DNA of 64,000 bases from Naumovozyma dairenensis CBS 421. Its lineage: Eukaryota > Ascomycota > Saccharomycetes > Saccharomycetales > Saccharomycetaceae. The stretch covers positions 558,001 to 622,000 of the forward strand of contig NC_016486.1 in the NCBI RefSeq assembly GCF_000227115.2. Direction: 5' to 3'. How positions within the stretch are numbered: the stretch's first letter is position 1; each line of letters begins with the position of its first letter. Under the pieces are notes generated by a model. The model was given only the letters and a program-made list of their open reading frames with translations. It was not told where the DNA came from and searched no databases. Shown piece after piece: positions 20,157-28,659 of the stretch. The position numbers were made by a program, and so were the translations under genes.

Positions 20157-22214
20157 ATGCTAAGACAAGCTGCATTGAAAAATGTTGCCACGAAACGTGG
20201 ATTCCAGCAACTAACTCTAAGATCATCAAAGGCACCTTCCTCCATCGCCTTCCGTTATTATAAATCCATTCCTCGTAATTATAGCTCTGTTTCTAATGCA
20301 GCAGCAGTAAGGCCAGAACCTGCTCCAAGTTTCAATGTGGACCCAGCTTCACAACCATCTCAAAAACAACCTGTAAAGCTTTCCAAGAAACTACGCACAG
20401 AACCGGAAATGGATAGTTCATTTGTTGGATTATCTGGAGGTCAAATCTTCAATGAAATGATGAAAAGACAAAATGTTGACACAGTCTTTGGCTATCCAGG
20501 TGGTGCAATCTTACCAGTCTACGATGCCATCTACAACAGTGACGCATTCAAATTTGTCTTACCAAAACATGAACAAGGTGCGGGTCATATGGCTGAAGGT
20601 TATGCAAGAGCATCAGGTAAAACAGGTGTTGTATTAGTTACGTCAGGTCCAGGTGCGACCAACGTAGTGACTCCAATGGCAGATGCCCTTGCAGATGGTA
20701 TTCCAATGGTGGTCTTTACTGGCCAAGTACCAACTTCTGCGATCGGTACTGATGCCTTCCAAGAAGCAGATGTCGTAGGTATTTCAAGATCATGTACTAA
20801 ATGGAACGTTATGGTTAGATCTGTTGCTGAATTGCCATTACGTATTAATGAAGCTTTTGAAATAGCGAACAGTGGGAGACCAGGTCCTGTCTTAGTCGAT
20901 CTACCAAAGGATGTCACGGCTGCTATCTTAAGAAACCCAATTCCAATTAAATCTACTTTACCGATAACGAGTCAATTAAAGAGCGTTGCTGAAGAAGCTT
21001 ATACTATGGAAAGTATTAATAGGGCTGCTGATTTAATTAACTTGGCTAAGAGACCTGTTCTTTATGTTGGTAACGGTATCATGAACAATCCAGATGGTCC
21101 AAGATTATTAAAGGAATTAAGTGACCGTGCTCAAATTCCAGTTACTACTACTATTCAAGGTTTAGGTGCTTTCGATCAAGAAGATCCAAAATCCTTAGAT
21201 ATGCTAGGTATGCATGGTTGTGCCACTGCTAATTTAGCTATGCAAAATGCTGATTTAGTGATCGCCCTTGGTGCTAGATTCGATGATCGTGTTACCGGTA
21301 ATATTGCTAAATTTGCTCCAGAAGCTCGTCGTGCTGCTTTGGAAGAAAGAGGTGGTATTATTCATTTCGAAATCTCTCCAAAGAATATTAATAAAGTTGT
21401 TGAAGCTCAAGTTGCTGTAGAAGGTGATGCTGCTTCTAACGTTAGCAAATTATTACCTTTAGTCTTCCCAGTGAAGGAAAGAAAAGATTGGTTCAAACAA
21501 ATTAACCAATGGAAAAAGGAATACCCATACTCATACATGAAGGAAACCGCTGAATCTAAGATTAAACCACAAACTGTAATCTCTAAATTATCTAAGATCG
21601 CAAACGGTACAGGTAAACCAGTTGTTGTTACCACAGGTGTTGGTCAACATCAAATGTGGGCTGCTCAACATTGGACGTGGAAGCATCCACGTAGTTTCAT
21701 TACATCTGGTGGTTTAGGTACTATGGGTTATGGGTTACCAGCAGCCATTGGTGCTCAAGTGGCCAGACCAGATGCAATTGTTATTGATATTGATGGTGAT
21801 GCTTCATTCAATATGACTTTGACAGAATTAAGTTCGGCAGTTCAAGCAGGTGTACCAATTAAAATCTTACTTTTGAATAATGAAGAACAAGGTATGGTTA
21901 CACAATGGCAATCATTATTTTATGAACATCGTTACTCTCATACTCATCAATTGAATCCAGATTTCATGAAACTAGCAGATGCTATGGGATTGAAAGGTAT
22001 TAGAGTAAAGAATCAAGGAGAATTGGATGGTGCTTTGAAAGAATTTGTTGATTATCAAGGTCCTGTCTTATTAGAAGTTGAAGTGGAAAAGAAAGTTCCA
22101 GTCTTACCAATGGTTCCAGCTGGAAAAGGTTTAGATGAATTTATTAATTTTGACCCAGAAATGGAAAAGGAACAAAATGAATTACGTCACAAACGTACCG
22201 GCGGTAAACATTAA
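20157..22214 (+). CDS. ILV2: Acetolactate synthase catalytic subunit, mitochondrial
   Basis: The 685-residue product matches S. cerevisiae Ilv2 (YMR108W, 687 residues), the thiamine-diphosphate and FAD enzyme that condenses pyruvate to acetolactate, or with 2-oxobutyrate to acetohydroxybutyrate, the first common step of Ile/Val synthesis. The first 50 residues are basic and Ser-rich without acidic residues (MLRQAALKNVATKRG start), a mitochondrial transit peptide. The catalytic Glu139 lies in PKHEQGAGHMAEGYARA, as in yeast. The FAD region contains LGARFDDRVTGN, and the ThDP/Mg motif is DIDGDASFNMTLTELSSA followed by LLLNN. The product works with the regulatory subunit Ilv6, not in this window. 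Codon bias is strong, as expected of a well-expressed gene. Confidence 0.98.
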   Translation: MLRQAALKNVATKRGFQQLTLRSSKAPSSIAFRYYKSIPRNYSSVSNAAAVRPEPAPSFNVDPASQPSQKQPVKLSKKLRTEPEMDSSFVGLSGGQIFNEMMKRQNVDTVFGYPGGAILPVYDAIYNSDAFKFVLPKHEQGAGHMAEGYARASGKTGVVLVTSGPGATNVVTPMADALADGIPMVVFTGQVPTSAIGTDAFQEADVVGISRSCTKWNVMVRSVAELPLRINEAFEIANSGRPGPVLVDLPKDVTAAILRNPIPIKSTLPITSQLKSVAEEAYTMESINRAADLINLAKRPVLYVGNGIMNNPDGPRLLKELSDRAQIPVTTTIQGLGAFDQEDPKSLDMLGMHGCATANLAMQNADLVIALGARFDDRVTGNIAKFAPEARRAALEERGGIIHFEISPKNINKVVEAQVAVEGDAASNVSKLLPLVFPVKERKDWFKQINQWKKEYPYSYMKETAESKIKPQTVISKLSKIANGTGKPVVVTTGVGQHQMWAAQHWTWKHPRSFITSGGLGTMGYGLPAAIGAQVARPDAIVIDIDGDASFNMTLTELSSAVQAGVPIKILLLNNEEQGMVTQWQSLFYEHRYSHTHQLNPDFMKLADAMGLKGIRVKNQGELDGALKEFVDYQGPVLLEVEVEKKVPVLPMVPAGKGLDEFINFDPEMEKEQNELRHKRTGGKH

Positions 22215-22451
22215 AAATCTTGAACAGTTTCTGTGTGTTGTCCATGATTATTTGTATATAGATATATTGTCTACTATAAAAATGATTTAAATATTTTTAA
22301 AAGAATAATGAAAAAAAAGTAATAAGTTTTGTATAGTTTGGCATAAATAAAATCTTCCATGATGATGTTTAAACAGGTTAACGTGAATTATGAATATAAG
22401 TTATTTTCAAGATGAGGTTAGGGGATGTTTGATTTTTGTTCTTCATCTCAA

Positions 22452-24031
22452 TTAGAAGTATCTACTTGAAATTATTTGATAAAGAACACCGCAGATAAGT
22501 AAAAGTGTAGATAGTTGTAACCATGTTCTATGATACCAATAAATGTCACCATTCTTATCGAAAAATGGTAGATCTCTAGTTGTTAGTTTCAATAACTTTG
22601 TTTTTCTTTATTATAAGGTTGATATCTCATACTTAATACGAAATCCATCCAAAATGGTTGAGTGAAAATAGTTCTTTCATGAGTAAATGCATTGAATCCA
22701 TATATACCACCATAATTACCATATCCTGAATGACCAATTCCACCGAATGGAGAATCTTTAATACCAACATGAATTAATGTATCACCTATTATACAATCGC
22801 CTGATCTCAAACGCATTAAGATATGTGATATTTCCGATTTTGAACTTGAAAAGATATATTGTACTAATGGAGCATCATATTTATCAATAATCGTATCCAA
22901 CGTTTTATCCAAATCCGTGTATTTTATTATTGGTAAAATAGGTGAGAAATTCTCTTCCAACATGGTCGTATCATCCCAGTTACAGTCAAAGATTAAAGTG
23001 GGTGGAATACATAAAGAATCTGAATTTAAAGATGATTCGCATTGGTATACAGTGCCTTGAGTATTTTCCAATTTCTTTAATGCATTGTTATACGATCTTT
23101 CACTAATCATATGAGTATATTCTGCATCTTTCGTAATCAATGGGAATGTTTCTTTCAATAACTCCTTAGCAATTTCCCTTGCTTCATCATAAAGTGATTC
23201 ATGTATCACTAAATAATCAGGGGCCACGCAAATTTGACCAGAATTACCAAATGAACCAAAAAATATTCTTCGTAGGGCGGTTTTCAAATTCTTCCTTGAG
23301 AAACTCTTAGTGATGAAAGTTGGTGATTTCCCACCTAATTCCAAAACACAAGGGATTAAATTCTTTGCCGCTTCTTGAGCCACTATGGAGCCAACTTTAG
23401 GTGATCCGGTATAGAACATCATACTGAAATCTTTAGACTTGATCAATTTGCTAGTCTCATCAATGCTACCTTGTACGATTTGGACCAACCCTTTGGGGAA
23501 CCCTGCATGATTGAGAATCTTAGCAATCAACATGGATGTATGAGGAGTTTGTTCACTTGGTTTTAAAACGACGGAATTCCCAGCACCGATTGCATGAGCC
23601 ACTGGGACTAATGATAATAAGATTGGGAAATTGAATGGTGCGATGACGAGGACGTTACCTCTTGCAATTTTTTCCACTTTTATGGATCCGAACATGAATG
23701 GTGGTGAACAATCTGATACTTTTGTAGGTTTCATCCATTTGCGTAAGTTTTTAATTATGTGTAGGATATTGTTTAGTAAAGGATTGATTTCGAGACCTAT
23801 GGATTCTTGTTTGGCTCTGTGATAATCGGCAAAGAGTGCGTCAATGATTTCATCTTCGTGAGTTGCAATGGCATTGTAGAATTTCTTTAGTTGTTCAATA
23901 CGAAATTCAAGATCTGCTTTGAATGGATTCTTCTCCTTTGTTAGCTGAATTTGCCTATTCAAATAGAACTCTTTGGAGGTTTTAATAATGGAGTTAATGT
24001 CATCCAGTGGTGTATATTGCAAAGTTGTCAT
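22452..24031 (-). CDS. HFD1: Fatty aldehyde dehydrogenase Hfd1, with its C-terminal anchor in another frame
   Basis: The main frame (22589-24031, 480 residues) aligns with S. cerevisiae Hfd1 (YMR110C, 532 residues), which oxidises fatty aldehydes such as hexadecenal and makes 4-hydroxybenzoate for ubiquinone. Catalytic Cys268 is in GNSGQICVAP, Glu231 in LELGGKSPTF, and the NAD-binding FYTGSPKVGSIVA is intact. The frame stops at 22591 just after KEK. The -1 frame continues without stop from 22592 to 22452 for 46 residues that align with the yeast tail: LPFFDKNGD corresponds to KPWFDRNGN, then a hydrophobic segment LQLSTLLLICGVLYQII. One extra A in the A5 run near 22604 would join them. The lesion may be a sequencing error, a real loss of the anchor, or recoding. 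Confidence 0.93.
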
Positions 24032-24333
24032 GTTGATTAGATGAGGCCTTTTCCGATAAATGCTACTGATGGATACCTTATTGGAAAAGAATAAAGAGGT
24101 GGATATGTTCTCTACTCTCTTGAAGTTACTTCTTGTTTTATCTTTTCCAGATTGTATATTAAGATTTGAATGTCCAACGAAAGAAGTAAGGGGACAGACA
24201 TTGTTGATTTATTCCGCGGAGGAACATTCCTTGCGGATTCGTTGGCAGGTATTTTTAACGCCGACCGACCAAATTTGTCAGGACATTTTTGGCGTATTGT
24301 TTATTTACACAGACATTCCTTGTGTGTGTTATT

Positions 24334-24342
24334 TAGCCGCCG
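24334..24342 (+). promoter_or_regulatory. URS1-like site upstream of HFD1
   Basis: TAGCCGCCG matches nine bases of the Ume6 URS1 consensus TAGCCGCCGA and lies about 303 bp upstream of the HFD1 ATG. Ume6 also regulates metabolic genes, so HFD1 repression is possible but unproven. Confidence 0.45.
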
Positions 24343-24635
24343 TGGCATATTTTACTTCTTGGGATGTATATCTACCTAAGTTTACTTCCGAAATTTTACT
24401 TACCATTTGGCCAAATATAATACTACTATGGCCAAGGGAAGTTACAAGAAGGATATATTGACAACTCGAAGCTTCGCTATGAATTCACTATAGATAAAAT
24501 AACTCACAAGAAAAACTTTTCCTTTGACAAGATGTTGGAACTTAACGTTGCATAGTTCCATGGGTAGGCTTCTTGTTACATGTGAACGTAAATCTTAAAT
24601 AGACCTGCAAAACGCGCTTAAAAACATTCGTGTTG

Positions 24636-24726
<91 letters not shown>
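24636..24726. repeat. (AAT)n microsatellite, about 30 units
   Basis: Ninety-one bases consist of uninterrupted AAT trinucleotides. It lies in the non-coding region between HFD1 and CYS3. Such runs are length-polymorphic and error-prone in assembly. Confidence 0.97.
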
Positions 24727-24728
<2 letters not shown>

Positions 24729-24915
24729 TGTTTTAAAAATGATATGATATAGTAATTAGTTTTTTATTCTAGTCTATATGTATTATATAAATATGTTGCG
24801 CTTTTTGTTTTTGAATGCATGCAGAAATTTTCATGAACTTATTATATTATTATAGTATATTATAACCTTCCCAATTTTATTTTTTTTTATTTTTTTCACA
24901 CTAATATTAATATTA

Positions 24916-26097
24916 TTAGTTCTTAGCTGCGGCGACTTCAAGAGCTTGTTTAATGTCATCCAATAAATCACCAGCATCTTCAATACCTACAGATAATCTA
25001 ATCAAATCATCGTAAACACCAGAAGCTTCTCTACTTTCCTTTGGAATACCACCATGAGTCATAACAGCTGGGACTTCCAAAAGAGATTCGATACCACCTA
25101 AAGATTCAGCTAACGTGAATAATCTAGTAGAGGAGGAGAATTTAGCAGCAGCTTCACTACCACCGTTAATTCTGAAAGAGATCATACCACCACCTAGAGC
25201 TTCACGATGTTGTTTCTTAACGATATCATAATTTTCGTGTGTTGGTAAACCTGGGTAGTTGACAGCTTTAACGTTTGGATTTGTGCTTAAAAATTCAGCA
25301 ATCTTGGTTGCAGTTAAAGAAGCTTGTCTGACACGTAAATGTAGAGTCTTTAAACCTCTGTGAGTTAACCAACTGTCGAAAGGAGATGGGATGGCACCAA
25401 CAGCATTTTGTAAGAATTGTAATCTTTCATAAATTTCTTGATTGTTAGTGGCTAAGACACCTAAGACCACATCAGAGTGACCGTTAATGTATTTAGTTGC
25501 TGAATGAACAACAATGTCAGCACCGAAGTTTAATGGGTTTGAAAGATATGGAGATAAGAAAGTGTTGTCTACTACAAGTAGGATATCCTTGTTTAAAGAT
25601 TTAATAGATTTGGAGACAGCTTCAATGTCAGTGACTTTTAAAGTTGGGTTGGTTGGAGATTCAATCCAAACTAATTTAGTGTTTTCCTTAACTAGGTTTG
25701 GTAAATCCTTAATTAAATCGTTGGTGAAAGTAGTTTCAACACCGTGAGCGTTAGCAACTTTAGTGAAGTATCTGTGAGTACCACCATAAACATCACCGAT
25801 GGAGATGGCATGGGAGTTTTGTGGTAGAGATTGTAAGATGATGGCGGTAGTAGCAGAACCTGAGGAGAAAGCTAACCCGTACTTACCATTTTCTAAGGCA
25901 GCGATGGCGTTTTCTAAGTTTTCTCTGTTTGGATTTTGTGATCTAGAATATTCGTATGTACCAATTGGTTGAGCTGGAGCAGATTGTTTGAAAGTGGTAG
26001 ATAAGGAGATTGGTTCAATAACAGAACCATGGACATCGACATGAGAACCAGCATGGATAGCTTTAGTAGCGAATTTATCGGAAGCAATTAGACCCAT
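24916..26097 (-). CDS. CYS3: Cystathionine gamma-lyase
   Basis: The 393-residue product matches S. cerevisiae Cys3 (YAL012W, 394 residues), the PLP enzyme that cleaves cystathionine to cysteine, ammonia and 2-oxobutyrate, the last step of transsulfuration in the cytosol. The PLP lysine is Lys202 in VHSATKYINGHSDVVLG. GTYEYSRSQNPNREN, the cofactor loop FSSGSATTA and the substrate region ESLGGIESLLEVPAVMTHGG are conserved. Codon use is highly biased, as for an abundant enzyme. Two exact Met31/32 sites lie 295-404 bp upstream. CYS3 followed by DEP1 on the same strand is the S. cerevisiae order, except that RPS15 lies between them here. Confidence 0.98.
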   Translation of the reverse strand: MGLIASDKFATKAIHAGSHVDVHGSVIEPISLSTTFKQSAPAQPIGTYEYSRSQNPNRENLENAIAALENGKYGLAFSSGSATTAIILQSLPQNSHAISIGDVYGGTHRYFTKVANAHGVETTFTNDLIKDLPNLVKENTKLVWIESPTNPTLKVTDIEAVSKSIKSLNKDILLVVDNTFLSPYLSNPLNFGADIVVHSATKYINGHSDVVLGVLATNNQEIYERLQFLQNAVGAIPSPFDSWLTHRGLKTLHLRVRQASLTATKIAEFLSTNPNVKAVNYPGLPTHENYDIVKKQHREALGGGMISFRINGGSEAAAKFSSSTRLFTLAESLGGIESLLEVPAVMTHGGIPKESREASGVYDDLIRLSVGIEDAGDLLDDIKQALEVAAAKN

Positions 26098-26391
26098 TTC
26101 TTCTTAGTATTAGTTTTTGATTTTGATTTTGATTTTGTTTTAGTATATTTTGTTGAATCTTTCTAAAATTGAAAATTAAAGAAAAAAGGAAATATTGATA
26201 AACAAGGAAATTGGAAGGAACTATCGTGTTATCAACAATTTGGTGATAGATATTTATATGAAATCGATACAGATTCCTTTGTAAAAAAGTGTCACATTTT
26301 ATTATTTCTTTTGTTTGACCGAGGAATACTTTGGAAGACACTGGAAGCTGCCCTTCATACGTACAACAGTATTTTCTTTTCATACGGCATC

Positions 26392-26400
26392 AAACTGTGG
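26392..26400 (+). promoter_or_regulatory. Met31/Met32 binding site, proximal
   Basis: AAACTGTGG is the exact consensus of the zinc-finger factors Met31/Met32, which recruit Met4 to sulfur-assimilation promoters. It lies about 295 bp upstream of the CYS3 start. Confidence 0.75.
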
Positions 26401-26500
26401 CGTATTTTCACAGTTGCACTGTTGAAAAAAAGAAAAAAGAAAATTGAAATGGGACACGGAAAATTAAGTAATCCGCGTCGGAGCATTACGGAGGGGACAA

Positions 26501-26509
26501 AAACTGTGG
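26501..26509 (+). promoter_or_regulatory. Met31/Met32 binding site, distal
   Basis: A second exact AAACTGTGG lies about 404 bp upstream of CYS3 in the same orientation, 109 bp from the first. Two identical 9-mers in one sulfur-gene promoter are unlikely by chance. No CACGTG Cbf1 partner site was seen nearby. Confidence 0.75.
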
Positions 26510-27217
26510 GCGGGCGGCACGGAGCTCGGGGCTCGACTGGGCTGGGCGGCTAATTCTTTTTTGTCTTTTTCATGAGTAATACAGAAAACTAACGTCTGGG
26601 TGCAGACGTGAGCAAAGTTGGATGCGGTTAATTCATTAGGAGTATCAACACCGAGGAGGTGGACTGGTATGTATATGTGTTTCTAGAAGATGCCAGGATT
26701 CATCAAGCCTGTGGTAGTTTAGATGATGATTCATACCGAACTATATCTTAAAGTCTATACTTATCAAAAAAAATAAAACATCGATAGGATATATTAACAA
26801 GCACGTTACCTATGTGTAGGAAACCCCTAATATTGTGTATTAGTTATTGACCCTAACCCTTGTAACATGTAGATCGAAGGAAAAGATCGAAGAAAAGCAT
26901 ATAGTGATAGAACGACATCATCACGCCGTGTTAACAACATTGCTTTAGTTGTAATTGACAGTATGTAGGTTCAACCAGTGTGGTGTATACATCCTTTATT
27001 TAGAGAAAGTTCAAACATGGGGAGGTAGAACCACTGTGCACGTTTGCCTTTCAACCATAGCCAGAAACCTTTAAGCATTCCGTCGTTAGCAAAAGGTCTG
27101 AACAATATGACGTTCAGTGATGTTACACCATACACCATACACCATATTTAGAATTTCGCGGGGAACTATTCGGGTCAGTAAAACTGACAACATGTAAGGA
27201 TGTAAGACGGTCAAGGA

Positions 27218-27230
27218 TATGTTTGGGTTT
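27218..27230 (-). promoter_or_regulatory. Possible Rap1 site of RPS15
   Basis: The minus strand reads AAACCCAAACATA, close to the ribosomal-protein-gene Rap1 box ACCCAAACAT. It is about 420 bp upstream of the RPS15 ATG, a usual distance for these promoters. The match is imperfect. Confidence 0.4.
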
Positions 27231-27648
27231 ATTTCAAATGTTTTAAAAAATTTCAAGATCATGGGATTTCTGGGAAACTGTCCGGCGCGGACATTCTCTT
27301 TCGGGGGAAAGTTCCAAAGTTGGAAGCGAGCCCATTAGCCTCAACCCGGGCCACAAGTGATCCACCTACCCAGGCTCCATCCAGTCTTTATGTGTCGCCA
27401 AAAGGTTGCCGGCTTAGACTCCGTTTGGAAAGAAATCCCTAGTACTACGGTTGGTTGCCCTCCCCCATTACGCAAAGGAGATACTCTTCCCAAACTGTAC
27501 GTAATACCAATTTTCCAGTAAATTTACACTATATCGAAACCTCAGTTTTGAAACTCATTATAGTCAAGAGGATTTGAATATTTAAATAAAAAGAAAGTAA
27601 TCTATCCTTCAGAAAATAACCAACAAAAGCACATCCAATCCAACAATC

Positions 27649-28074
27649 ATGTCCAGCGCTGTTGCCAAGAAGAGAGTTTTCAAGACCCACTCCTACAGAG
27701 GTGTCGACTTAGCAAAATTATTGGAAATGTCCACTGAAGATTTCGTCAAGTTAGCTCCAGCTAGAGTTAGAAGAAGATTTGCTCGTGGTTTATCTTCCAA
27801 GCCAGCTGGTTTAATGAAGAAATTGAGAGCTGCTAAGTTGGCTGCCCCAGAAAATGAAAAGCCAGCTGTTGTTAGAACTCATTTAAGAAACATGATCATT
27901 GTTCCAGAAATGATCGGTTCTGTTGTTGGTGTCTACAATGGTAAGGTTTTCAACCAAGTTGAAATCAGACCAGAAATGTTGGGTCACTACTTAGGTGAAT
28001 TCTCCATTACTTACACTCCAGTTAGACACGGTAGAGCTGGTGCCACCACTTCCCGTTTCATCCCATTGAAATAA
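27649..28074 (+). CDS. RPS15: 40S ribosomal protein S15 (uS19)
   Basis: The 141-residue product is almost the same as S. cerevisiae Rps15 (YOL040C, 142 residues), the uS19 protein of the small-subunit head, needed for nuclear export of pre-40S particles. Conserved segments include [52 protein letters not shown] and the C-terminal TTSRFIPLK. There is no intron and codon bias is extreme. In S. cerevisiae this gene is on chromosome XV. Its place beside CYS3 here reflects alternative retention of duplicated tracks. Confidence 0.98.
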   Translation: MSSAVAKKRVFKTHSYRGVDLAKLLEMSTEDFVKLAPARVRRRFARGLSSKPAGLMKKLRAAKLAAPENEKPAVVRTHLRNMIIVPEMIGSVVGVYNGKVFNQVEIRPEMLGHYLGEFSITYTPVRHGRAGATTSRFIPLK

Positions 28075-28659
28075 GCTTAAAATGAAAAAAAATTGAAAGA
28101 GAAAACTTTTAAATAATAATATATCAGAAAAAAAATATCACTATTCAATTCATTATAAGAGGCAAGGAATTAAGTGATACCTTTTCGTCATGGTATCAAA
28201 AAATTTTGAGTTTATATGATGAGTTCATGTTTTTTTTGCTATATCTCTAATCGTTTTCATTTTTATCTATATATAATTTTATTCCTATATTTCTGTATCA
28301 AACAATATAATCAATCATCAAAGATATTCAAAAAAAAATCAACAACAAAATAACAAATAATTAACAAGTCGTATATTATATCAAAGTATTCTAAATAGGA
28401 TTATATATAGCACCTGTCCCATTAATTTGATCAATGATGGAAAAAAAGAATGCAGTATCAATAGAATTGCGTGTATGTAGGCCACGCTTGAAAGACCAGA
28501 GAAGAATAGTTACAAACTAATTTTAATACATATCAAATAAATATATCTAAAATAACATTATTTGCATGGGATATTTATAAAGTTTGGAGGATCATTAAAA
28601 ATTCATCCATTATCGTTAATTAATGCGAAAATCCATTCTTTAAAGAAACAAATTCCTTT
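28075..28659. other. Convergent 3' region RPS15/DEP1
   Basis: This AT-rich 585-bp stretch between the RPS15 stop and the restored DEP1 tail holds the terminators of both genes. No ORF or RNA gene was recognised. Confidence 0.4.

Larger units (their letters stand above)
24032..24915. other. Intergenic region HFD1 - CYS3 (synteny breakpoint)
   Basis: This 884-bp region joins a chromosome XIII-like block to a chromosome I-like block. It contains a URS1-like TAGCCGCCG at 24334-24342 and a long (AAT)n microsatellite. A 133-codon plus-strand ORF (24060-24461) is hydrophobic, has no recognised similarity, and overlaps the HFD1 promoter. It is not called. Confidence 0.5.
26098..27648. other. Divergent promoter region CYS3/RPS15
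   Basis: This 1.55-kb region carries promoters on both sides. Towards CYS3 there are two AAACTGTGG sites. Towards RPS15 there is a Tbf1-like ACCCTAACCC at about 26851, three tandem copies of ACACCAT at about 27124-27145, and a Rap1-like site (reverse complement AACCCAAACAT) at 27218-27230. No ORF of significance was found. Confidence 0.5.

Noticed and set aside
24060..24461. 133-codon ORF divergent from HFD1
   Set aside because: It has no recognised family and starts in the HFD1 promoter. Conservation evidence is needed before calling it.
27124..27145. Three tandem ACACCAT units as Rap1 sites
   Set aside because: The Rap1 core needs CACCC and these units have only CACCA. They are listed only as sequence content of the RPS15 promoter.
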